Below are positions 1-6,609 of a stretch of 8,499 nt of DNA, piece by piece; the first letter of the stretch is position 1, and every line of letters starts with the position of its first letter. Made by a program: the position numbers and the translations under genes. The notes under the pieces are model-generated. The model was not told the origin of the DNA and did not search any database. It worked only from the letters and a program-made list of their open reading frames with translations. The stretch comes from Gammaproteobacteria bacterium. GTDB lineage: Bacteria; Pseudomonadota; Gammaproteobacteria; Steroidobacterales; GCA-2729495. The stretch lies in NCBI GenBank assembly GCA_023150055.1, contig JAKLLP010000032.1:3683-12181 (forward strand), in the 5' to 3' direction.

Positions 1-1073
1 GCATCGGCACCGCGCCGAAGTTCTCCGCGAAAGATGCCGACGGCGCCGTTCTCGCCAAAGAGGAGCTCGGCACTACGGTGCGCGATGCGCGCACCGCGCT
101 CGACACGCTGGCGGGCTGGCTGCGCGGCCGTTACCGCGGCGGGCGGGTGCTCGGCGTCGGCCATCGCGTGGTGCATGGCGGCGCGCGCTTCGCTGCACCC
201 ACCATCGTCACGCCGCAGGTGCTGGAGGAACTGCGCCAGCTCATCCCGCTGGCGCCCCTGCACCAGCCCTACAACCTGGCGGCGATCGACGCGGTGGCCG
301 AGCGGATTCCGGACGTGGCGCAGGTGGCCTGCTTCGACACGAGTTTTCATCGTGGCCAGCCGGCGGTGGCCGAGCTGGTGCCCTTGCCGAAGGAGATCCG
401 CGACGCCGGCGTGCAGCGCTACGGCTTTCACGGGCTCTCCTATGAGTACATCGCGTCGGTGTTGCCTGACGTGGCGCCCCAGATCGCCGCCGGGCGCGTG
501 ATCGTGGCGCACTTGGGCAGCGGCGCGAGTCTCTGCGCCATGCGCAATGGGAAAAGCGTGGACAGCAGCTTCGGGTTCACCGCCGTGGATGGCCTCTGCA
601 TGGGCACGCGGCCGGGCGCGGTCGACCCGGGTGTGATTCTCTATCTTTTCCAGAACATGGGGCTGTCGGCGCAGGACGTCGAGAGCATCCTCTACAAGAA
701 GTCGGGACTGCTCGCCATCTCCGGCATCAGCAACGACATGCGCGACCTGCTCGGGAGCAGCGAGCCCGCGGCGCGGCTGGCGGTGGACTATTTCGTCTAC
801 CGCGCCGCGAAGGAGATCGGTGCCCTGACCGCCGCCCTCGGTGGGCTCGACGCACTCGTGTTCACCGCCGGTATCGGCGAGAACTCCGCCGAGATCCGCC
901 GGCGCATCTGCGAGGCCTCGAGCTGGCTCGGCATCGAGCTCGACGCGAACGCCAATGAACGCTGCGGACCGCGGATTTCACGGGAAGGCAGCCGCGTGTC
1001 GGCCTGGGTGATCCCGACCAATGAGGAATTGATGATTGCCCGGCATACCGGGCGGCTGCTGGGGCTGATTTGA
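1..1073 (+). CDS. ackA: Acetate kinase, 5'-truncated by the window edge
   Basis: Acetate kinase interconverts acetyl phosphate + ADP and acetate + ATP in the cytoplasm, the ATP-yielding last step of acetate fermentation. The frame is open from base 3 with no stop upstream, so the gene begins outside the window; about 356 residues are visible and some 36-37 appear missing compared with the usual ~400. Family signatures are clear. HRVVHGG (visible residues 54-60) holds the substrate-binding Arg. FDTSFH (111-116) holds the catalytic Asp. RYGFHG (139-144) holds the His corresponding to His180 of the Methanosarcina enzyme. GTRPG (201-205) holds the second active-site Arg. An ADP-binding stretch TAGIGENS and a C-terminal TNEE follow. 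An internal GTG at 78 lies in frame but is not the real start. The downstream pfl genes fit a pyruvate-to-acetate route; no pta is visible here. Family identity is very secure. Confidence 0.97.
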   Translation, partial: IGTAPKFSAKDADGAVLAKEELGTTVRDARTALDTLAGWLRGRYRGGRVLGVGHRVVHGGARFAAPTIVTPQVLEELRQLIPLAPLHQPYNLAAIDAVAERIPDVAQVACFDTSFHRGQPAVAELVPLPKEIRDAGVQRYGFHGLSYEYIASVLPDVAPQIAAGRVIVAHLGSGASLCAMRNGKSVDSSFGFTAVDGLCMGTRPGAVDPGVILYLFQNMGLSAQDVESILYKKSGLLAISGISNDMRDLLGSSEPAARLAVDYFVYRAAKEIGALTAALGGLDALVFTAGIGENSAEIRRRICEASSWLGIELDANANERCGPRISREGSRVSAWVIPTNEELMIARHTGRLLGLI

Positions 1074-1084
1074 TGGGTTTTGTT

Positions 1085-1182
1085 GTAGGAGGGGTTTCAG
1101 CGCCGACACAAGGGCCGCGCAGTTCGGCACTGAAGTGCCTCCTACAGGTGCTACCAAGTGTAGGAGGGGCTTCAGCCCCGAC
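1085..1182. repeat. Cluster of three REP-like palindromic units
   Basis: Three related ~23-bp units lie in the ackA-pflB spacer: 1085-1107 (+), 1124-1146 (reverse orientation) and 1160-1182 (+). Each begins GTAGGAGG and contains a short hairpin with a constant TTCA loop. Unit 3 has stem GGGGC/GCCCC. Unit 2, read on the minus strand, has GGCAC/GTGCC. Unit 1 has GGGGT/GCGCC with one mismatch and one wobble. The head-to-tail plus inverted layout is like the REP/BIME elements of Gammaproteobacteria. Units 1 and 2 are inverted relative to each other and could fold into one larger hairpin after the ackA stop, which might protect the ackA mRNA end or limit read-through into pflB. That role is inference. 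No RAYT transposase gene is in the window. Confidence 0.75.
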
Positions 1183-1209
1183 CCAGTGCCCGGGAGACCG
1201 TGACGAGGA

Positions 1210-1224
1210 CGATGACCATCATCG
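1210..1224. promoter_or_regulatory. Perfect 15-bp palindrome upstream of pflB (candidate operator)
   Basis: CGATGACCATCATCG is a perfect inverted repeat with 6-bp arms around CCA, ending 44 bp before the pflB start. It does not match the FNR consensus TTGAT-N4-ATCAA. It overlaps the weak -35-like element described separately, a position typical of an operator. The regulator is unknown, and a chance palindrome of this size is possible. Confidence 0.3.
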
Positions 1225-1240
1225 GGCATCGACCTAAAAC
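1212..1240 (+). promoter_or_regulatory. Possible sigma-70-type promoter of pflBA
   Basis: ATGACC (1212-1217) and TAAAAC (1235-1240) each match four of six consensus bases of -35 and -10 and are separated by exactly 17 bp. Transcription would start near 1247, leaving a leader of about 20 nt before the pflB ATG. The match is weak and was chosen by eye. Confidence 0.25.
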
Positions 1241-1255
1241 GGCGGCGATTTCGAC

Positions 1256-1261
1256 AAGGAG
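1256..1261 (+). promoter_or_regulatory. Ribosome binding site that fixes the pflB start
   Basis: AAGGAG lies 7 nt before the ATG at 1269. The frame is also open upstream to a GTG at 1200, but that codon has no Shine-Dalgarno sequence, so 1269 is preferred. Confidence 0.85.
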
Positions 1262-1268
1262 TGAAAAG

Positions 1269-3533
1269 ATGGCTGCGACCGCACCAAAGAAGAGCAAACC
1301 CGGCACGGCTGCCGACCCCTGGCGGGACTTCCAGCACGGGCTCTGGCAGCGGGAGGTCAATGTCCGCGACTTCATCCAGCAGAACTACACGCTGTACGAA
1401 GGCGACGCCACGTTCCTCACGCCCGCGACCAAGCGCACGCGAAAGATCTGGGACCAGCTCGGCAAGCTCTTCGTCGAGGAGCGGCGCAAGGGCGTGCTCG
1501 ACGTCTCGCAGGTACCGAGTTCCATCACCGCTCACGGGCCCGGCTACATCGACCGGGACAACGAGCTGATCGTCGGCCTGCAGACCGAGGCGCCACTCAA
1601 GCGCGCGATCATGCCGAACGGCGGTTTCCGCATGGTGCAGACCGCGCTCAAGACCTACGGCTACGAGCCTGATCCGAACGTCGTCGAGACCTTTACCAAA
1701 TACCGCAAGACGCATAACAACGCGGTATTCGATGCCTATACGGCCGACATCCGCCGCTGCCGGAGTTCTCACATCCTCACCGGGCTGCCCGACGCCTATG
1801 GCCGCGGCCGCATCATCGGCGACTACCGCCGGGTGGCCCTCTACGGCGTCACGCGCCTGATCGAGCACAAGAAGGCGGAGAGGGCCGCACTCGACGCGCG
1901 CATGTCCACGGAGGACATCATCCGCGACCGCGAGGAGCTCGCCGAGCAGATCCGCGCTCTGCAGGAACTCTGCGAGATGGCCGGGAAGTACGGCTTCGAC
2001 ATCTCGCGGCCGGCGGCCACCGCCCAGGAAGCCGTGCAGTGGCTCTATTTCGGCTACCTCGCGGCGGTGAAGGAGCAGAACGGCGCGGCCATGTCGCTGG
2101 GCCGGGTCTCCACGTTCCTCGACATCTATTTCGAGCGGGATCTCGCCGAGGGGCGGATCGACGAGTCGCGGGCACAGGAGATCATCGACGACTTCGTCAT
2201 CAAGCTCCGCATCGTGCGCTTTCTGCGTACGCCGGAATATGACGCGCTGTTCGCCGGTGATCCCACCTGGGTGACCGAGTCCATCGGCGGCTGCGGCGAG
2301 GACGGCCGGCCGCTGGTGACGAAGAACTGCTTCCGCGTGCTGCAGACCCTCTACAACCTCGGCCCGGCCCCGGAGCCGAACCTGACGGTGCTGTACGCGC
2401 CGCGGCTGCCGGACCAATTCCGGCGCTTCGTGGCGCAGGTGGCGATCGACACCAGTTCCCTGCAGTTCGAGAACGACGAGATCATTCGCCGCGCCTGGGG
2501 CGACGACAGTGCGATCGCCTGTTGCGTCTCCCCGATGGCGCTCGGCAAACAGATGCAGTTCTTCGGCGCGCGGGCGAACCTGGCGAAGTGCCTGCTTTAC
2601 GCCATCAACGGCGGCCGCGACGAGGTGAGCGGCGAACAGGTCGTGTTGCCGGCCTTCGAGCCGGTGCAGGGCGAGGTGCTCGATTTCGATGACGTTCTGG
2701 CGCGGTTCGAGAGGACGATGGACTGGCTCGCCGGCGTCTACGTCAATGCCATGAACGTCATCCACTACATGCACGACAAGTACGCCTACGAGCGCATCGA
2801 GATGGCGCTGCACGACTACGCGCCGCTGCGCACCATGGCGTTCGGCATCGCCGGCCTCTCGGTGGTGGCCGACAGCCTGTCGGCGATCAAACATGCGAAG
2901 GTGCGCGTGGTGCGCGACAAGACCGGCCTGGTGACCGACTACCAGACCGAGGGCGAGTTCCCCGTATTCGGCGTCAACGACAACCGCGTCGATCACCTGG
3001 CCACCTGGACGGTGAGCACGTTCATGGAGAAGCTGCGCAAGTACCCGACGTACCGCAACGCCGTGCACACGCAGTCGATCCTGACGATCACCTCGAACGT
3101 GGTCTACGGCAAGGCAACCGGCAACACGCCGGACGGCCGCCGCCAGGGCGAGCCCTTCGCGCCCGGCGCCAATCCCATGCACGGCCGCGACCGCTACGGC
3201 ATTCACGCCTCGGCCTACTCGGTGGCGAAGCTTCCCTATCGTGACGCGCAGGACGGCATCTCGCTGACGACCTCGCTGGTGCCGACCGGCCTCGGGCGGG
3301 TGCCGGAAGACCGCATCACCAACCTGACGTCCATGCTGGACGCCTACTTCGGCGCCACGGGCTTCCACATGAACATCAACGTGATGACACGCGAGACTCT
3401 CATGGATGCGATGGATCATCCGGAGAAATACCCGCAGCTCACGATTCGGGTTTCGGGCTACGCCGTCAATTTCGTGCGCCTCACCCGCGAGCAGCAGATG
3501 GACGTGATCAATCGTACTTTCCACGGAGTCTAG
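1269..3533 (+). CDS. pflB: Pyruvate formate-lyase (formate acetyltransferase)
   Basis: PflB is a cytoplasmic glycyl-radical enzyme that converts pyruvate + CoA to acetyl-CoA + formate under anoxic conditions. The 754-residue product is close to the 760 of E. coli PflB. The paired active-site cysteines are Cys418-Cys419 in [19 protein letters not shown], at the same numbering as in E. coli. The C-terminal glycyl-radical loop is [13 protein letters not shown] with the radical Gly at residue 730 (E. coli 734). The Cys-Cys pair separates true PFL from glycerol/diol dehydratase-type and other glycyl-radical enzymes, which have a single active-site Cys. The ATG at 1269 is chosen for its AAGGAG seven bases upstream. 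The gene is followed after 4 bp by its activase, so the two are almost certainly cotranscribed and perhaps translationally coupled. No frameshift or missing catalytic residue was found. Confidence 0.97.
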   Translation: MAATAPKKSKPGTAADPWRDFQHGLWQREVNVRDFIQQNYTLYEGDATFLTPATKRTRKIWDQLGKLFVEERRKGVLDVSQVPSSITAHGPGYIDRDNELIVGLQTEAPLKRAIMPNGGFRMVQTALKTYGYEPDPNVVETFTKYRKTHNNAVFDAYTADIRRCRSSHILTGLPDAYGRGRIIGDYRRVALYGVTRLIEHKKAERAALDARMSTEDIIRDREELAEQIRALQELCEMAGKYGFDISRPAATAQEAVQWLYFGYLAAVKEQNGAAMSLGRVSTFLDIYFERDLAEGRIDESRAQEIIDDFVIKLRIVRFLRTPEYDALFAGDPTWVTESIGGCGEDGRPLVTKNCFRVLQTLYNLGPAPEPNLTVLYAPRLPDQFRRFVAQVAIDTSSLQFENDEIIRRAWGDDSAIACCVSPMALGKQMQFFGARANLAKCLLYAINGGRDEVSGEQVVLPAFEPVQGEVLDFDDVLARFERTMDWLAGVYVNAMNVIHYMHDKYAYERIEMALHDYAPLRTMAFGIAGLSVVADSLSAIKHAKVRVVRDKTGLVTDYQTEGEFPVFGVNDNRVDHLATWTVSTFMEKLRKYPTYRNAVHTQSILTITSNVVYGKATGNTPDGRRQGEPFAPGANPMHGRDRYGIHASAYSVAKLPYRDAQDGISLTTSLVPTGLGRVPEDRITNLTSMLDAYFGATGFHMNINVMTRETLMDAMDHPEKYPQLTIRVSGYAVNFVRLTREQQMDVINRTFHGV

Positions 3534-3537
3534 CCCC

Positions 3538-4383
3538 ATGGCGGAAAAGACAGAGTTGCAGCCCGCCTCGCTGGAGGCGAAGAGCCCGTTCGACCTGCGC
3601 GTCGATCTCGGCAAGGACGTGCCCGAGACCGACGTCCGCTCGGCGCTCGCGAGCGGCGACATGGGCTTCCTGCATTCCTTCACCACCGGCTCGACGCTCG
3701 ACGGCCCGGGGGTCAGGGTAGTCGCCTGGACCACGGGCTGCATGTGGCGGTGCCTGTACTGCCACAACCCCGACACCTGGACCATGCGCAACGGCATCCC
3801 GGTCGCCGTCGTGAAGGCGACCGAGACCCTGCGCAAGTACCGTTACGGCCTTAGGATCATGTCCGGCGGCTTCACCATCAGCGGCGGCGAGCCGCTGATG
3901 CAGGACCGCTTCGTCGTGAAGATGTTCCGGGCGGCGAAGGAGATGGGCATCCACACCGCACTCGACACCAATGGCTACCTCGGCGAGCGTCTCACCGATG
4001 ACGAAATCGACGGCATTGATCTGGTGCTGCTCGACATCAAAGCCTGGGACGACGAGAAGCACCGCCACCTGACCGGTCGCGAGCCCGGCCCGACGCGGGA
4101 ATTCGCGAAACGGCTGGCCGCACGCCGACGGCCGGTGTGGCTGCGCTTCGTGTTGGTGCCGGGGCTCACCGACGATCCGGCGGAGGTCGGGCAGATCGCC
4201 CGCTTTGCCGGTGGCCTCGGCAACGTGGAACGCGTGGACGTGCTGCCCTTCCACCAGATGGGGCGGTACAAGTGGGAGAAGCTCGGCATCGAATACAAGC
4301 TCGACAAGGTAGAGCCGCCGACCGCGGAGGCCGTGGAGCGGGCGCTCGCCACGTTCCGGGCCGAGGGATTGAAGGCGTACTGA
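3538..4383 (+). CDS. pflA: Pyruvate formate-lyase activating enzyme (radical SAM)
   Basis: PflA uses a [4Fe-4S] cluster and S-adenosylmethionine to abstract hydrogen from the PflB glycine, making the active radical. The cluster motif is CMWRCLYC, CX3CX2C, at Cys68, Cys72 and Cys75. The SAM-contacting SGGEP follows near residue 117, then LLDIKAWDD and a C-terminal LPFHQMGRYKW typical of the family. The protein has 281 residues against 246 in E. coli. The surplus is an N-terminal extension of about 39 residues before the conserved HSF-to-LDGPGVR segment. An alternative start at 3661 (Met42) would give a normal-length enzyme, but it lacks a good ribosome binding site. The ATG at 3538 sits 10 nt after a GGAG inside the end of pflB and only 4 bp from its stop, so I prefer it. 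Function is secure; the exact N-terminus is less so. Confidence 0.95.
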   Translation: MAEKTELQPASLEAKSPFDLRVDLGKDVPETDVRSALASGDMGFLHSFTTGSTLDGPGVRVVAWTTGCMWRCLYCHNPDTWTMRNGIPVAVVKATETLRKYRYGLRIMSGGFTISGGEPLMQDRFVVKMFRAAKEMGIHTALDTNGYLGERLTDDEIDGIDLVLLDIKAWDDEKHRHLTGREPGPTREFAKRLAARRRPVWLRFVLVPGLTDDPAEVGQIARFAGGLGNVERVDVLPFHQMGRYKWEKLGIEYKLDKVEPPTAEAVERALATFRAEGLKAY

Positions 4384-4463
4384 AGACGCAAGGGTAGACG
4401 ATCATCAATACACCCGCTGCAGCACCCGGGCTGCCGCCCGGCCGCATCGCCACCATCGACTGG

Positions 4464-5543
4464 ATGCGCGGCTTTGTCATGGTGCTCATGGTCGTCGACC
4501 ACGCCTCCATGGCCTTCGACGGCGGGCACCTCTCGAAGGACTCCGCGCTGTATCCGGATGCGGCCACCATGGCGCTGCCGGCGGCGGAGTTCTTCACGCG
4601 CTGGATGACGCACCTGTGCGCGCCGACCTTCGTGTTTCTGGCCGGTACGTCGCTTGCGCTCAGTATCGAGAAGCGTGTGCTGAGGGGTGTCGACGCCTGG
4701 GAGATCGACAAGAACATCCTCATCCGTGGCGCCGTCATCGCGCTGCTCGACCCGACCATCATCTCGCTGGGTTCGGGCCGCTGGACCTTTCAGGTGTTGC
4801 TGGCGATCGGCCTCGGCATGATGTGCATGGCGCCGTTGCGCCGTCTGCCGAGCTGGGCGCTGGCGGCGCTCGCGCTCGGCTGGATGGTGCTGGGAGAGAT
4901 TGCCACGGACCTCGTGTGGGACCCGCCCGGTTCGTCCTCGCCGCTGGCCGCGCTGCTCGTCGCGACCTACGGATCGGACTCGATGATCATCAAGTATCCG
5001 CTGCTGCCCTGGCTGGCGCCGATGGTGCTAGGCTGGGTGTTCGGCAGGCACCTGGTTCGCGTCGCCGGCGGGCAGACCACCGTTACCGGCAAGAAGGTGC
5101 TGTGGATCGCCGGTTTTGCGGGGCTGGCGATCTTCTTCGTGGTGCGCTACGCGGCCGGCTACGGCGATATGTTCCTGAACCGGGCCGACGGCAGCTGGCA
5201 GCAGTGGCTGCACGTGAGCAAGTACCCGCCGTCCCTGACCTTTTACGCGCTGCAACTCGGCCTGCTCTGCCTTTGTCTCGCCGCCCTGCGCCACCTCGAG
5301 GAGCGCATCGGCGCCAGCCGCAACGGCGTGCTGCTGGTCTTCGGCGAGACGGCGATGTTCTTCTACCTGGTGCACCGTCTCGCGTTCGAGATCCCCGCCA
5401 CGTACTTTGGCTTGCGCGGCGCCGGCAATCTCGCCACCACCTACCTCTCTGCGTTCCTGATGCTGGTCGCGCTCTATCCCGCTTGCCGGTGGTATCGGTC
5501 CGTGAAGGCGGCCTATCCGGACTCGTGGCTGAAGTATTTTTAG
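4464..5543 (+). CDS. DUF1624 / HGSNAT-like multi-pass membrane acyltransferase
   Basis: This is an integral inner-membrane protein with about ten hydrophobic helices (e.g. residues 4-18, 50-68, 109-125, 131-148, 212-230, 258-275, 288-306, 326-342). It fits the DUF1624 / heparan-alpha-glucosaminide N-acetyltransferase catalytic-domain family: IDWMRGFVMVLMVVDH at the N-terminus, HLCAPTFVFLAG, SKYPPSLTFYAL, a late FFYLVH and a C-terminal YPDSWLKYF. In the human homologue a conserved His carries acetyl from acetyl-CoA across the membrane; the substrate of bacterial members is largely unknown. The coordinates use the first canonical start (359 residues), but the conserved RIATIDW lies just upstream in the same open frame, which extends back to 4398 with no ATG, GTG or TTG. 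A start at ATC 4401/4404 behind AAGGG (4390-4394), or at CTG 4431, would keep the motif. It lies close behind pflA, in the same direction. Confidence 0.88.
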   Translation: MRGFVMVLMVVDHASMAFDGGHLSKDSALYPDAATMALPAAEFFTRWMTHLCAPTFVFLAGTSLALSIEKRVLRGVDAWEIDKNILIRGAVIALLDPTIISLGSGRWTFQVLLAIGLGMMCMAPLRRLPSWALAALALGWMVLGEIATDLVWDPPGSSSPLAALLVATYGSDSMIIKYPLLPWLAPMVLGWVFGRHLVRVAGGQTTVTGKKVLWIAGFAGLAIFFVVRYAAGYGDMFLNRADGSWQQWLHVSKYPPSLTFYALQLGLLCLCLAALRHLEERIGASRNGVLLVFGETAMFFYLVHRLAFEIPATYFGLRGAGNLATTYLSAFLMLVALYPACRWYRSVKAAYPDSWLKYF

Positions 5544-5558
5544 TATTGAACCGATGTA

Positions 5559-5579
5559 AGGCCGGGCTTTTTCGGGCCT
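5559..5579. terminator. Weak hairpin in a convergent gap (possible bidirectional terminator)
   Basis: In the 91-bp gap between two convergent genes, AGGCC (5559-5563) pairs with GGCCT (5575-5579), with one further G-C possible past a mismatch. The loop contains five T residues. There is no T-tract after the stem on the + strand, so it is not a classic intrinsic terminator. Position is the main argument. Confidence 0.3.
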
Positions 5580-5634
5580 GAGCCGTCGTCGGGGTCGAGG
5601 CCTGGACAATGCGTGTGGCGGCTGAGGCCGGTCC

Positions 5635-6303
5635 TCAACGTGTCGCGATTTCCATTATGGTTTCGACCAGCAGGCGCCGCCGCTCGATGACGTCGGTAGC
5701 CGGGTTGAGCGCGCTGCCTCGCCCGTGCGTGATCCATGAACCCAGCACCATGGTGAGCACCAGATACGCGCGGCGTTTCCGCTCGCGGGTGTCGAGTCGA
5801 GGCACGATCTTGCCGATCAATGCCGCGTACCGCCCCGTCAGCCATCGGTAAAACTCGTCGCGGATCCGGCGCGGCGGTGTGCGGCGCAGCCAGTAGGCGG
5901 AGGCCTCCAGCCAGAAGACCGTTTCCACGTGCTCCATGTACTCGAGGTGCCAGGCGATGCAGTTCTCGAGTTTATCCTGCGGTCTCAGCCCTTCCTGCGC
6001 CAGAATTGCTTCGACCTGTGCACGGAACCACTGGGATGTCGTGACGAAGAACGAGTGCAGCAGGTCGTCACGCGTGGGGAAATAGTGCCGCAGGGCCGCC
6101 TGGGACAGGCCGGCGTGCGCGGCGACGGCGTCGAGGGACGCCTCGCGCAGGCCGCGCTCGGCAACGATCGCGCGCATAGCCCTGAAGATGCTCTGCAAAG
6201 CGCGCCGGCCCTTGGGCGTGCGCGCCTTCGATGCGAATTGTTTCTCGATGAGTTCCAACATGACCGTTCCGCAATGATTGGCCAAACACGGTGAGCCTGG
6301 CAT
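5635..6303 (-). CDS. TetR/AcrR-family transcriptional regulator
   Basis: A 222-residue cytoplasmic DNA-binding protein. The N-terminal TetR helix-turn-helix is clear: GRRALQSIFRAMRAIVAERG then LDAVAAHAGLSQAALRHYFP (about residues 32-76), followed by the usual DDLLHSFF. The remaining ~140 residues are the variable ligand-binding helical domain and do not reveal the inducer. Two starts are possible. ATG at 6303 has AAGGA 11 nt upstream. ATG at 6261 (Met15, MLELIEKQF) has only a weak GGA but trims a leader that looks unlike the family, giving 208 residues. It is divergent from the porin-glutaminase pair, the common layout for a local TetR repressor, so it may control that pair and itself through the shared spacer. 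That link is inference. Its 3' end faces the DUF1624 gene. Confidence 0.93.
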   Translation of the reverse strand: MPGSPCLANHCGTVMLELIEKQFASKARTPKGRRALQSIFRAMRAIVAERGLREASLDAVAAHAGLSQAALRHYFPTRDDLLHSFFVTTSQWFRAQVEAILAQEGLRPQDKLENCIAWHLEYMEHVETVFWLEASAYWLRRTPPRRIRDEFYRWLTGRYAALIGKIVPRLDTRERKRRAYLVLTMVLGSWITHGRGSALNPATDVIERRRLLVETIMEIATR

Positions 6304-6397
6304 CAGGCTGCAGTTCCTTCGGAAAGGCGCGCTTCAGTTGAGGGGCGCCCTCGCCGCAGGAAGCGTAGTCTGATCCCATTGCCCCGCCGGCGGCAAG

Positions 6398-6420
6398 AAA
6401 ACCACTTGATATGAGGTTTT
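6398..6420. promoter_or_regulatory. Imperfect 23-bp palindrome, candidate TetR operator
   Basis: AAAACC (6398-6403) and GGTTTT (6415-6420) are perfect 6-bp arms, and two further pairs match symmetrically inside the 11-bp centre. Size and symmetry fit TetR-family operators. It lies about 95 bp upstream of the tetR start and 190 bp upstream of the porin start. It is also more A+T-rich than its surroundings. Assignment to the adjacent regulator is inference. Confidence 0.35.
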
Positions 6421-6462
6421 GACCGGGGCAGACTTCGACCGCGTGGTTTGTGTAGCAGGGAT

Positions 6463-6582
6463 GGCCATGGTGTCTTTCACCTGCGGTCTGGCGCCGATGC
6501 AGGGGTGGGCCGGACACCACACGACCGGACGTTTCTTCAATGTCGCCGACCCGCAACGGTGAAGCCATCCATCACCATGGCC
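6463..6582 (+). promoter_or_regulatory. Competing inverted repeats upstream of the porin
   Basis: TGGTGTC (6468-6474) pairs with GACACCA (6513-6519). Nested inside, CACC and TGC (6478-6484) can pair with GCA and GGTG (6499-6507) around a GG bulge. The first arm also belongs to GGCCATGGTG (6463-6472), which is the exact reverse complement of CACCATGGCC (6573-6582), ending 15 nt before the porin AGGAG. The two foldings exclude each other if the region is transcribed; otherwise the repeats may be protein-binding sites. No known riboswitch class is recognised. Confidence 0.25.
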
Positions 6583-6597
6583 CGTTTCCAGTCATCA

Positions 6598-6602
6598 GGA
6601 GA
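6598..6602 (+). promoter_or_regulatory. Ribosome binding site that fixes the porin start
   Basis: The AGGAG run (from 6597) ends 8 nt before the ATG at 6610. The frame is open back to a TTG at 6448, but only the 6610 start puts a signal peptide at the N-terminus. Confidence 0.8.
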
Positions 6603-6609
6603 ACACTTT

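Larger units (their letters stand above)
6304..6609. other. 306-bp divergent intergenic region between tetR and the porin gene
   Basis: No convincing gene lies here; open frames crossing it lack ribosome binding sites and family motifs. It must hold the promoters of the regulator (leftward) and the porin (rightward). What I can see is a 23-bp imperfect palindrome at 6398-6420 and inverted repeats between 6463 and 6582, listed separately. A weak rightward promoter guess is CGGACA (6511-6516) with TTCAAT (6535-6540), 18 bp apart, each matching four of six consensus bases. I found no convincing leftward promoter. Confidence 0.6.

Noticed and set aside
1200..1268. Upstream GTG start for pflB adding 23 residues
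   Set aside because: No ribosome binding site precedes it, and the resulting extension is unlike the family. The ATG at 1269 has AAGGAG and gives the standard length and Cys numbering.
1074..1268. FNR box upstream of pflB
   Set aside because: I looked for TTGAT-N4-ATCAA because pfl is often under FNR control, but no acceptable match is present. TTGATG near 1070 lacks the second half.
978..3836. A 952-codon open frame on the minus strand, opposite pflB
   Set aside because: It mirrors the third-position G+C bias of pflB. Its product is rich in His, Arg, Val and Ala without any domain motif or credible ribosome binding site, whereas the + strand has full PflB catalytic motifs.
3508..4762. Several 200-250-codon minus-strand frames opposite pflA and the DUF1624 gene
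   Set aside because: They overlap each other and well-supported + strand genes, and show only biased residue composition.
6448..6609. TTG start extending the porin by 54 residues
   Set aside because: It would bury the signal peptide inside the protein. The ATG at 6610 has a good ribosome binding site and an N-terminal signal peptide.
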